Under the pieces are notes generated by a model that saw only the letters and a program-made list of their open reading frames with translations, was not told the DNA's origin and made no database searches. From the NCBI GenBank assembly GCA_036924285.1, contig JAYKYS010000005.1:9424001-9488000 (forward strand): DNA of 64,000 nucleotides, written 5' to 3'. The position numbers and the translations under genes were made by a program. Position 1 is the first letter of the stretch. Every line of letters starts with the position of its first letter. Source of the DNA: Asterella californica (Eukaryota > Streptophyta > Marchantiopsida > Marchantiales > Aytoniaceae). This document shows positions 52,080 through 62,879 of the stretch, piece by piece.

Positions 52080-53660
52080 TGCTTCTTTCCTGATCGATCG
52101 CAGATCTCGTAGTCGTACTATGACAATAAAAGCTTCCATCTTGCTAATCGTCCTTCGACCATAGTTTATTGAAGATGTACTTAAGTGCCTTATGATCTGT
52201 AACGATAGTGAACTTGCCTCCTATGAAATAATGTCGAAATTTTCTCAGAGCATAGATCACTGCTAATCTTTCTCTCTGCCACATAGTAATTTCTCTCTGC
52301 CTTGATCATTTGCCGACTAGTATATGCAATAGGATGATCTTTATCTTCAACATCATATTGACTTAAAGTACATCCTACTGTTATATTTGAAGCATCTGTA
52401 TAAGAATAAACTGTTTATTCCAATCGTACTTAACCAAGATTGAAGGTGAAGTAAGAGCTTTCTTTAGTTCCTCAAATGCGGCTAGAGCTTCTTCATCTCC
52501 TAAAATCAACACGTAATCTATCCCCTTCTTTAGATATACAGTCAAAGCATATGCTTTATGTGAGAACGAGTGTATAAACCTTCGATAATACCCCACCATA
52601 CTTAAAAACTGACATAGCTAAGTGAGAGTACTAAGAAAAGGGAGCTCCAAGATCTTCTGCACCTTCTCTGGATCTACTGCAATGTCGTCCTTGGATATGA
52701 TATGACGCAAGAGTAATCCTTCCTCACACCCAAAAATACATTTCTCCGGATTGAGAGATGCATTTGCTACATCTAAACATTCTAAGACCTTCACAAGGTG
52801 CTCAAAATGCTTCTCCTTACTCCCGTAAACACAGAAGTCATCAATAAAATCTCTCACAAACTTTCTTAAGAAAGGTTCGGACACTTTGTTCATAAACCTT
52901 TGAAACGTCGTAGGAGCATAACACAGACCAAATGGCATGACTCGAAATGCAAACGTACCCCACGGAGTAGTGAAAGTGGTCAGGTGTTGATGTTCCGGTG
53001 CAATTTTGATCTGGTTATATCCGCTATAACCATCTCCAAAGCTGTACCATTCGTTTCCCGCCACTTCTTTCAAGATCTTGTCGATGAAAGGTAGAGGATA
53101 ATAATCCTTCTTTGTGACAGCATTGAGCTCTTTGTAATCAACACACACCTTCAATTTGTTATTTTTCTTCTTTACGATCACAATGAGTGATACTCATTCA
53201 AAATGCTCCACCTCGTAAATGAACCCAGTAGTGTGCAGCTTCTCGATCTCTTCTTTCACCAGATCCGCAATGGAGAACTCACTCTTTGTTGTTTCTGTCA
53301 CACCGGTTTGACCTCTTTCTCCAACTCGATACGGTGTTGCTCCAGTATGACCTCTCTCAGATCTTTGTAACTAAATGCAAATACATGAATATATTTACGA
53401 AAGATCTCTTTGAAACGACTCTTCTCCTCTTTAGAAACATTCGATCGGTAACATAAGGTGGCAGTTCTTCTCTCCACCTCCTCAGGACTCAACGGTTCTT
53501 TGTCCCGATCTCTTTGCACTTCCGAAGAAGGAAAAAAGTCCACAATATTCACACTCACATTTCGTTCTTCTCTCTCCTCTTCTGATGATGTATTTTCAGA
53601 TTCTGAATCTGAAGAATTGGTATCCACATCAGAAGTATATCGACAACTTCTTACTCCCAA
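52080..53660 (-). pseudogene. Ty3/gypsy reverse transcriptase-RNase H remnant
   Basis: Minus strand: LEQHRIELEKEVKPV, then KLKVCVDYKELNAVTKKDYY, WYSFGDGYSGYNQIKIAPEH, RVMPFGLCYAPTTFQRFM, the catalytic FIDDFCVYGS block, LNPEKCIFGCEEG, and VGYYRRFIHSFSHKAYALTV. RNase H continues after a frame change as HPIAYTSRQM and FTIVTDHKALKYI. The polymerase copies element RNA into DNA and RNase H removes the template. The core RT (52618-53181) is open, but stops separate it from its N- and C-terminal parts. It is therefore not expected to be active as a polyprotein. Confidence 0.92.
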
Positions 53661-53689
53661 TAGTCCGATGTGGATCGATCTGATTCTGA

Positions 53690-54120
53690 CATCCCAAATT
53701 GATCTCTGAGCAATGGAACTTTGATCCGGTGGTGATTCGATCCAATATGTAAATAACCTTTGTGTCAGTTATCTGTTGCGTGTACTGCTCGAAGCCAAAG
53801 TCTTCCGAGTAACATTTCATAACTTGACTCCTTCAAGATTTGAAATGTCATATTTACTTTCACTCCCATTACTGACACACAAACTCTCTCCAGCACTCCC
53901 AATGGCCTAACTCGCTGTCTGTTAGCCATGCCAACCGTGATACTAGAATGACGAGTTGGTACTAGATCCAACTTCCTCATGAGTCATTCCGAGATGGCAT
54001 TTATGGCCGATCTTTCATCGACAAGAACATCTGAGACATCTCTCTCATTGATTCGAGCCTCTACTTTTGATGCCTTGTTACAAACCTCTCTTTCAGTAGC
54101 ATCTAAAGCACTCACATCGA
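53690..54120 (-). pseudogene. Ty3/gypsy aspartic protease remnant
   Basis: Minus strand: VSDVLVDERSAINAISE, then MRKLDLVPTRHSSITVGMAN, RPLGVLERVCVSVMGVKVNM, and SSYEMLLGRLWLRAVHA. Layout and the flap/GR-W segment fit retropepsins. The catalytic D-T/S-G triplet is D-E-R here, and a stop follows the first block. Confidence 0.7.
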
Positions 54121-55940
54121 CAGTAGAAGGATTTATCTTCTTTTTTTGACCTCGTCGGGAGCTTAGATCGCTACGAAGTTCTTTCTTCATCGAAGGATTC
54201 AGAGCAATCAACTGTCCCATAGTAATGTTTGCTCGTTGCTTGTCCACGTCTTCCACCATATTGTATTTTGATTGCTCCATTGAAATTGTGAAATCAATAT
54301 TTCTTAATTTCTTCCGTCGCTCTTTGGTCTTTGAAGAAGATTTGCTACTCCGAGTATTTTGACTTGGAGACTCTTCCATCACGACAGGTTCTCTCTCTTC
54401 GAAATGTGTCCTCATTCTCTTCCACTCTTGAACCAACAGCTTTACATATTGAAAATCTTCTCATATATCTCGTGGCTCCAAGATGTCAATGCATGCTACA
54501 CCCTTGTCCATGCTTTGTGAAGTTGAAGCTTCATCCGTCATTCCATCATTACGACTTGGACAATTACGTTGGAAATGAGACATTCCACACGTAAAACATC
54601 ATTAGCTCGTGTAGTTACTTGGTGATTCTTATTGTGGTACACCTCTAGACTGATAGTTCCGGTAACCTCGTGAGCCCCCTCTAACATTTGGACTCCGGTG
54701 TTGTAACAAATTCACTATATTGATCTTCAAGTCTGCCAAAGATTTTGTCAGACTTTTCAACTCATCACGAAATTCAAGAGTAGCAGATCTAGATGGTACA
54801 ATGGCTGTAACCGCACTAGTAGGAACTATCAGGATCAAATTCTGCAACCGTACAGTCAGAACAATCGTAGGTGTTAGAGTTGGCATGCTCGGCACTTGCA
54901 CATCCTCACATGTTGTCCCACAATCATTGGTTGCAAGTCGTTTCCATCCAGACTCTCCTCCATCTTGATTGCGATCTTCACTACATCAGCCTTTGAAGTT
55001 GGTCTCTCATACCGCACTTGTGTTTCGAATCTCCAGCCTCAATCCTCCAATAAAATTCTTTGTGAGCATTTCTCCAATGCTCACCATCGTTGGCTCTAGT
55101 ACATCTCCTCTCTTTCGTAAAACCACCCGAAACTTCTGCTCTAATTTCTCCACTCTCTCGACGTAAGTCCTTACTTTCTCTTTCTCTCCTTGTTTGAGGT
55201 AAGTTACTTCTACCATTAACTTCTCGTAACTTTCATCAGGAAGAAAGTTTTCAATTAAGACCTCCATCAATACTTCCCAAGTATCGACTGGAGTCCTCAC
55301 CTCTTCTTCCTGTCCATACCATGTCAAGGCAGAATTCTCAAGAAATTCATGTATCAACCCTACTCACTCACTCTTCTTTCGATCTCCATTGCCAATGCAT
55401 GCTCATTTGAAGTCTCTCACAAATCCTTCCACGTCTTTTCCATCTTTTTCATAAAACACCAAAAGTTTTCCCATTCTTCTCTTCTTTTCTTTTTCTTACT
55501 CAAGGTATTCTTGTGGATGTGAAGATAGTACTTCACCGCAATCTACAATTTCCTCGTTGAGCTCTCTCCTCTCCAAAGGTTGGAATAAGCTTGACCCTCC
55601 TTCTCATCTCATCGGACGTGTGATAGACTATCTCCATCCTCGTTAGAAGTCTTCACTCGTTCCATTTCTACACTCAACTTTCTCTCGAGACCTTCAGCTA
55701 CGGTTTTCAGCAAAGCAACCACTGTGCTACACTCATGCTCAACTGGAATCTCATCCACTCCACATGTAGGACAAAAGGTTGTAGAGTTAATGACGCCTTG
55801 TCTAGAGGAAGAAAGACCTATGTGTAAGCTTAAGTCGACCAACCCTCGTCGCTCACGCAGAAGTCTATTCTTCGTAGGACACTTGCTCACTTTATGTTCT
55901 TCTTCTTCACACAAAAAGCACCTCGAGTTCTTCTCCATAT
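54121..55940 (-). pseudogene. Ty3/gypsy gag remnant, minus strand
   Basis: From 5' (55.94 kb) to 3': CFLCEEEEHKVSKCPTKNRL, a CCHC zinc-knuckle pattern placed unusually upstream of the capsid; a linker with CPTC and HEC; capsid-like FLENSALTWYGQEEE, LIENFLPDESYEKLMVEVTY and RTYVERVEKLEQKFR (55357-55007); and a second knuckle-like CFTCGMSHFQRNC (about 54588) one residue short of CCHC. A basic, Ser-rich tail with TRSSKSSSKTKERRKK leads into the protease. Frames are broken in several places. This gag differs from the 50942 gag, so two gypsy lineages are present. Confidence 0.75.
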
Positions 55941-56029
55941 TCTTACGACTACTCTCTACTTCTCTCTCAAACTCTAGTCAAAATTTTCCTTTCGTTAGAT
56001 CAGTGGTAACTATCACCGAATAGCCTTGA

Positions 56030-59000
56030 GGAATCTTGCTCAACCTCAATTTCCACTCTTGTTGACTTTCCACGGCGATGATTCGTCATACATCTCTTGC
56101 ACTATGTAGCTTTTTGATACTTTTGATCACTCGATCATCCTCTCGTTTAGCAATCTCTCACATTACTAAGTAGAAGCTTAACTTGTCAATTCTGAACCTC
56201 ATCGATCGAACAGAATCCTCTCCAAGAATTTTGAAGTTCCTTAACTTTTTCACTTCAGTATGCGACATAACCGATTTGACCTCCCTTCGCTTCGAATGCA
56301 ATAACTCAAGTTCTACTTGATCAATTTACGCATGATTTAGGTGCCTATATAGCTTATCTTGCAAACTATAAGCATGGAAGATTTCAAGTCCTAACTCTGA
56401 AAAGTGAAAATATGAAAATGACTGTAAATTCTTTCCCGAGAGCTCACTATTTGATATAAAAAAACCCCCTTAACTTCCGAAAGACATAACTCTCTCTTTA
56501 CAATTGATCTCTCGGAGATATAAACCTTGTTGGAAAGCTTAAATTGCCCTCTATAACATAGTGTATGTACAAAGGACTAACTGTACTAAAGACTAAATAC
56601 GAATCTTTGCATCGAGATCTCGGTAAATATAAGCCGACATGTCTCTCATCCAGGGGTACCTCTGATGACTAGGATTACTAGTGCACCATAAATTACAAAG
56701 ATTTAGTTACAACCATTCTCACTTCACTCAACTCTCTGACCCGTATGATCACATCGGTCTCTCTAATAACGTTCCTGCAACCAAGTTCTAATCCCGCTCT
56801 CAACATTACATCGCATAATGCTCAAGGACTCCTAAGGTCTGCAATGCTCACTTTACTTATAGACAGGAAAATGAAAGTCCATTCCACCTTCTCAATTTCT
56901 CCTTTATACTCTACAACTTCTTACTGTGGTAACTTTTACTAAATTACGTTATCTCATGATAAGTACGCAATCCAAAATAATAACACTTCTAAAGACTACT
57001 AAGACTTAAGAATAGCACACACATTACTTGTTCTACTTTACTAAAGTAAGAGATTTTTCTACTTTAGCTTTTCTAAAGTGTTAACTTTCCATACTAGCCA
57101 GTAGGAAGACAACAACAAACTAATACGTCTTTAGAGGAGCATCTTTAGATATTTGTGCATGACTTTCCACTATGCATCCAATCAGCGATGGTCATTAAAG
57201 TTACATACTTTTGAGAAGCGTATTTAGAACTCCGCACTGGTCACATAGTGCCATAGTGAAACCTCTAATAGTTTCCTCAACTTAGTTATAACTATCTCAA
57301 CTAGTTATGACTAGTTTTAATCACTCTAGATTTGGATCTTCGAACTAGAGTAACTTATAAAAGAGTCATACCTAATGAAATTATATAAGCAAACACACAA
57401 ATAATGAGATAGTTGTGGTGTGACAGACCGGCGAATCATCATGCTGAGGACAACCCACCACTCAGGCTGATTGACAATCCAATGTCAATGTCTAAGCGCC
57501 GATGGACACCAAATTTACTGGTCAAATTTTCCTAAGGGCACCAAGCGCCAAGGGAAGAGGGGCGACAACGGACATGTGTTTATGATCGACTTAGTGTCGA
57601 CGACCCACCGTTCGGATGACCCATCATCGTTGGGTCATTGTGTCTAACGGCCTGTGCTTAGAAACAACCGGCAACCGTGCTTATGGATGAATTGATTTTT
57701 AGATTCAAAAAATAAAAAATATATAAATATATATATTAGACAATGAGTTGATTGAAAATTTCAGATAATTAAAATTTCAGAAATTCTAGAAATTCTCGTC
57801 TCGAGTCCAGATTTTTGGTATGTAGCGAACCTTTAAGTGAATATGCACACCAAATATACGTATCAAGAGTCTAGCCAACATGGACGAGAAGAAGACAAGC
57901 GATGTATGAGGGAAAAATTCAACAAATTAGATTAGTTCAATGTGGATTGAGTTAAGAGAGTAGTAAATTAGAAATCGTTGAAAATTTTGTATGTAATCTG
58001 ATATATTGGCTGAAAAAATGAAAAGAAGGAGACTGAAATAAGTAACATGACAAATAACTATTTGAATTTACACTATTAAATTAGTCTTCTATAAATAAAC
58101 ATTTATCCTTATAATTATTATTTTGTGACATTTAGCTGTTGTGAAAACACAAAATCTGTAAGCGAAGTGTGTGAAATTATCCGCATCCTACTATAAACAT
58201 AATTGTCATGGAGGAATAGTAATATTTCTAATCATAAATTTAAGGATGTGATTGTGCATGCTGTGTATAGCAGTTTACTGCTATCCTTTGACTTTGACTT
58301 TGACTCTATATTACAGAACATTATGTTTGGGGACTACTTCATTAATTTTTCTTTACAAATAATTATATTTAGAAATACCTAGGCTGATGTGTCTAATGGG
58401 ACAGCTGACTGGTCTGGTCTAGATAGTACCAAGTTAGGTTGATCTAGAGGAGTCTTCTTCTACCAACTGAAACCAGAGTTGGTTACTTTAAACCACAACT
58501 TCCACTACATTAGCCATGGGATATCCCACCGCTAAGTATTGTTAACTGAAACTAGTCGTGTCTAGACGCGATGGGCTAGCCCTTCGATTATGCACCTCAT
58601 TGTCAGATATTTATTCATCTTTGAGAAGTGACGATCTATGCTCAAAACAGATAGAATTTGAAGGTCTTCAAATTGATACCTACCTGGTCGAAATCTGAGA
58701 TCTGACGATTCGTATTTTCTCTCTTAAAGAATGAACCTCTGAGGACCACAGAAAGAGAATATACTCAAATTCGAAATTTGAATTGTGCTTGTACAAAGTT
58801 GTTATGCGTTAGAGTACACATATGCAACACAGTAAGAACATACAGCTAGGATCGAAATGTCACTCGCGAGGAGGTGGCGCTGCGAATAGAGTCCGGTCGG
58901 CAAACCACTAGGTAAATGATATTTCCGGTGGACACTTGGGAGAGAGGTCCTTGTCAGGCTGCAGGGAGCGGGACCTGCCTAGGCAATAGATAGAAAGGTA

Positions 59001-59450
59001 TACCTTCCGATCATTCTCTTTTCACTCTCATTCTCTTTTCTTGAACTCATTCTTGTATTTGCTCTCTCAACTCTTCATTTTAGTTTCTTGGTGATTTTGT
59101 TGGCTGTGCATGTCCTTCTTAGCTTATTCTTCGGTTCAAATAGTGAGTTCAGTTTGATTTTATAGTAGAGATTTTCTGCTACACTTCCGTGCTTGTTTTT
59201 CTATATGTTGGTGAACAGTTTATCACATTTCTGTTTCTTTTTTGTTTGTTTTCTCTATGGTTTAGCTATATCTTTTATAGCTTCATAGTTAGTTTGTTAT
59301 TCATGTAGTTTGATATTGTTTTGTTTTTCATTAACTTTACTTTCTTATTTTGATAATATTATACTTTGCTGAGGTTCTAGAGTGAAAACAGGGGGTTGGT
59401 TTTAGAGTTTTGTACTGATTTTCAGTTGGGTGGATTCCGCTACAGTACTA
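56030..59450. other. Intergenic/unassigned sequence
   Basis: No gene is supported. The part next to 56.0 kb should hold the 5' leader and LTR of the minus-strand gypsy element, but its ends were not found. The interval 57400-57680 is GC-richer, with repeated ACCCACCRYTCRG-type blocks. The interval 57700-58380 is AT-rich. The interval 58990-59450 is pyrimidine- and T-rich. Short open frames have no recognisable similarity. Confidence 0.4.
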
Positions 59451-59454
59451 GATC

Positions 59455-60005
59455 ATTCTTGGACCTCTGGACGGTATCGTGTCAGATATTGCGTGAAGGA
59501 TGTCCAGGAAAACGTGAGGTTCCTGGCTGTGGAGATGTTGTGTGCTGAAACAGAGACAATACAAAGAAAAAACCACAAAAACGAACGCTACGATATATAC
59601 CAACTTCAAATGTATGTACACTGCCGGTTCTTTCTCCTAAGAGCACATAACTGAAAAACAGACCAGAGCGGTCTGTATCCTGCTTCAAAGCCCTTAAAAA
59701 CAACCCCCGATTCTCAACTCTGACCCAAAAAACACCGAAGCGTAGCTCAAAGCAAGAGAAACTTCCCTTTGCTAACAAGCAGAGCCACAGCAGTATCACG
59801 CGATCCAAACCCAAGTCCAAACCACATCCATGTACAAGTTCTTAGTTAAAGCTAGCTACCACAAGCTGTATATAGCCAACCAGAACTCTAACGAACTCAA
59901 AAGAGCAAAACCCATAGCGAAGAAACTGAAAAAGACCTATCTGTGAACTTCCTCCTTTCGCCAAATGGACTTCAGACGTCGATAGGGTCTCCTCCGCTGT
60001 TGTGA
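59455..60005 (-). mobile_element. LTR-family segment, minus orientation
   Basis: Reverse complement of about 49255-49805, sharing CGGTATCGTGTCAGATATTG, TGTGGAGATGTTGTGTGCTGA, GCTCAAAGCAAGAGAAAC and GCTAGCTACCACAAGCTGT. No matching internal gag or pol lies next to it, so it is a solo LTR or a rearranged fragment. Confidence 0.75.
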
Positions 60006-60422
60006 TAGATTCTGATATTATGGGGGAAGGTCATGAGAAAGGGGGGCCGAGTGTAGCTACAGATGGAGTTGTTATGGACCTACCAGCGTATTTCCATAGT
60101 GACACCCGGAGAGAAATAGGGTGGGTCGAGGTGACGTTGGACCAGTGATCCAAAAAGAAGACCAAGCTACAGACCCAAGTGTTAGCCAAATACTTCTCAT
60201 ACTTGAACGCGGCTCCTGTATGCGTTGAGTCTTGAAACACCTTCCCTTCAATGCTACCTTTTCTTATTTTCCTTGATAGATTAGAGTTATAGCATAGTTG
60301 GTCACTTTTGACGTAACGCATGATCTTGTAAGAAATTATGTTGTATAAGTTGACTTGAGATATGACTCGAGGAGTAATGGATACAATGATATATGTGCAT
60401 TCATCGATGCGAGTGATGTCGT

Positions 60423-60790
60423 ATGATAGAGTTGGTGAACATGAAGCGTGTAGAGACAAGAAATAATTCATGGCTGATTGAGGACCGTGCGTTCGAGGAG
60501 GGCATTCAGCGATTGCTAGCTCGTGGGATAGTGCCAGACAAGGTCGTGCACGATGACAAGACATCAGTGAATGACATCTTACTCCGTCACAGGATTGTCA
60601 TTCAGACTTGTGGCACAAGTGCAAGAACGTGATCAAGAAGTTCTTGGTCGATATGGTGAACAAGAAGCGTGTCCTCGGAGCCGTTGAAGATGTTGAGGTG
60701 GTCACTGACTTGGAGCTATTGACAAAGAGACACTTGGTGACTTGGTTACGCTCCCAAGGAGCATCAGTTGTTGGAAACAACCCCAACTAG
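60423..60790 (+). pseudogene. Transposase-like fragment with SAP-like tail, frameshifted
   Basis: Plus strand, frame one: EGIQRLLARGIVPDKVVHDD, KTSVNDILLRHRIVIQT. After a frame change near 60605 it reads WHKCKNVIKKFLVDMVNKKR, ELLTKRHLVTWLRSQGASVV then GNNPN. The HDD...D...WHKCKN part resembles the central segment of certain DDE transposase-derived proteins. The LTKRHLVTWLRSQGASVVGN segment resembles a SAP DNA-binding helix pair. I cannot name the family. The two frames together suggest one gene with a single frameshift; flanks show no clear ends. Confidence 0.4.
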
Positions 60791-60959
60791 TTCAGCGAGT
60801 GGTCACGATGAGAGGATTAAATTCATGAGATCTTGTGCTTACTCGATGGATGATATACCCTGAGTTGGCTGAAATGACATTACTGACAAGTTGAAGGAGT
60901 GGATTTATACATGTGCACAATCGAATGCTAAGAGAACCGTTGGGGAGGATGGACGTTAC

Positions 60960-61365
60960 AGTCACACAAGGAGCGAAGCCCCAAGCCAGATTGAAACGGC
61001 TGGCTAGCCTCCACAATATTCCACCACTCACTGTCTACAAGCAAGGCCCCAAGCCAGATTGAAACAATCGGTTAGTCCTCACAATATCTCACCACTCACT
61101 GTCCACAAGCGAGACCTCAAGCCAGAATATCATGATCGACTATCTCACACTTCGTCACCACTTACTGTCTACAAGCGAGGCCCCTTGTCAGATTGAAATG
61201 AACACGGGCTAGCCTCATACAAAGCCATCACGCACTGCCCACTCACGAAGTTACAAGCCAGATTGAAACGAGACCGGTCTAGCCCAGACGAAGCCACCAC
61301 TCACCACTCACAAGTTACAAGCTAGATTGAAACGAGACCGGTGTCGAGGAGAGTCCTTCTCAAGA
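60960..61365. repeat. Imperfect ~70-bp minisatellite
   Basis: About six diverged units of about 64-73 bp. Each is built from ACAAGCGAGGCCCCAAGCC, AGATTGAAACGA, CGGGCTAGCC and CCACCACTCACTGTC. Units drift from one end to the other; the last two share GAGACCGGTCTAGCCCAGACG-type wording. Two more units lie at 63358-63470, about 2 kb away. Confidence 0.8.
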
Positions 61366-62530
61366 AGGGCGGGCCTTCTGGCTGTGATAGATCGCGAGAT
61401 AGAAGTAGAGATTGTATACCAAGACAAGAGCCAAGCAAGAGATCGCAACAGCTGAAGTCACTCACAGTGACTATGACTATAGATCACTTACTAATCAACA
61501 GATCAAGTCTCAAGTCTCAGGAGACAAATCCACCTTCAGACACAACAGATAGGAGAATACTAAACTCACGATGCCTTATTTCTCTTCCAAACACACTCAA
61601 TAGTCCTCCACATATATCAATTTACAACCTATCTCTACTCAACTCCTTACGTTGATCACCGCAGATGTCAAACAGCAAATTCCCACTCAACTAGTATTTT
61701 CTCCAGCAGATTTCTCTCCAGAACCTACAACCGATGAAGATTTGAAACTCCAACGCCTTGTAGCCCTCCCTACGACAGCTTCAGCACTGAAATTTCTCAA
61801 GAAACTTGACCTTCTCAATCTCAGTTCCACTCCCTCCGCTCAACTAATGCCCTCTTTCCACCAAATTCGCCTCAACTCAAGTCTGGTAGGTGAAATTCAG
61901 ACCCCCAAACTCCTAATCTTTTCTCTGCGTCAACCTCCCAACTCAAAACTATCAAGAATTTAATCAAGCGTCAATCAAGAGTCCCTTGCAGATTATCAAA
62001 ACATTCTCCTTCAATAAAACTGCCTCCTGTCCGATCAGAAGAAATTCTGCCTCCAAACTGCTCTCAATCCTCCAAATACTTGTCCGTCCCTCTATCGCGA
62101 TCACCCCAATTCCTCAATTCAGTTCTGTCTGAAAAAAATTGATCTCTCCCAGCCTCCAACCTTCTCCTTCCGCTTCAGCTCTCAACTCTCTGTAAAAAAA
62201 AAGTCTCCTCCAAAAAAGTGTCCCCCGATCTTCAGCCGTCGCAGGTACTTAACCTAAAAGCTAAGGGCCCAGCTTAAGCTGCCCCCTGCTGTCCTTATAA
62301 GCACAGTCGCTTATCACAAGCAGGCCCCCAGCTTAAGCTGCCCCCTTACTGTCCTTATGTACAAAACTCTTCTTTCAAAACTGACTCTCTTTTAAATAAA
62401 GTACACAGCTACCTCTGCAAAGCAGACTCCTTCACTGTAAAATGCCACACTGCTTCCCTCGCCATTGCTAAACCGACTCGATGGATAAATAACAGATTGA
62501 CAAAAGTTTCCCGTGCCCTTGATGCCATCT
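61366..62530. other. Unassigned stretch with open plus-strand frames and short repeats
   Basis: Two plus-strand frames of about 100 codons (61341-61655 and 61652-61963) have no family resemblance that I know. The sequence around them is C/T-rich and could simply lack stops. At 62266-62357 the block CCCAGCTTAAGCTGCCCCC occurs twice about 60 bp apart, followed each time by CTGTCCTTAT. Related AGCTTA-containing sequence recurs at 63230-63290 in the other orientation. Confidence 0.45.
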
Positions 62531-62870
62531 TGATGCCACCCTGAATATACTACAAGTCATCCAATGTAGGCCGAAGCCCTAACACTTATGAGGCTGCCCC
62601 ACAGGGCTTACAGCCCCCCCATATGCGCACCAAGTATCTCCCATAGTATATTCAGGATGACATGCGGAGGCTTAGGTCAGGAAGCCCACGATTAAGGGAG
62701 ATACCGGTCTCCCGCCCCTAGATATGCAGGACATGGCTGCACACCCAACATAGACTCCCATCCGGGAGGCCAACATGCCGGAATAGGAACCCAAGGCCAG
62801 AGGGATTTGATCCTGAGACCTCCTCCTCCCTAGGCAGGCGCCTTATCACTGGGATGGCCTTGAGTTCCGT
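62530..62870 (-). mobile_element. tRNA-derived SINE-like sequence
   Basis: On the minus strand, an A-box-like CAGTGATAAGGCG (62851-62839) is followed about 25 bp later by a B-box GGATCAAATCC (62813-62803; consensus GGTTCGAATCC). This spacing matches internal Pol III promoters of tRNA-derived SINEs. Downstream, CTGAATATACT (62541-62551) and AGTATATTCAG (62645-62655) form an inverted repeat enclosing a stem near AAGCCCT/AGGGCTT. Target duplications and an A-rich tail were not identified. It could alternatively be a decayed tRNA pseudogene joined to an unrelated foldback. Confidence 0.55.
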
Positions 62871-62879
62871 TCATAACAG

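Noticed and set aside
60960..61365. CRISPR-like array with an ATTGAAAC repeat end
   Set aside because: The whole roughly 70-bp unit is repeated and diverged, not a constant repeat with unique spacers. The genome is eukaryotic and there are no cas genes. It is a minisatellite.
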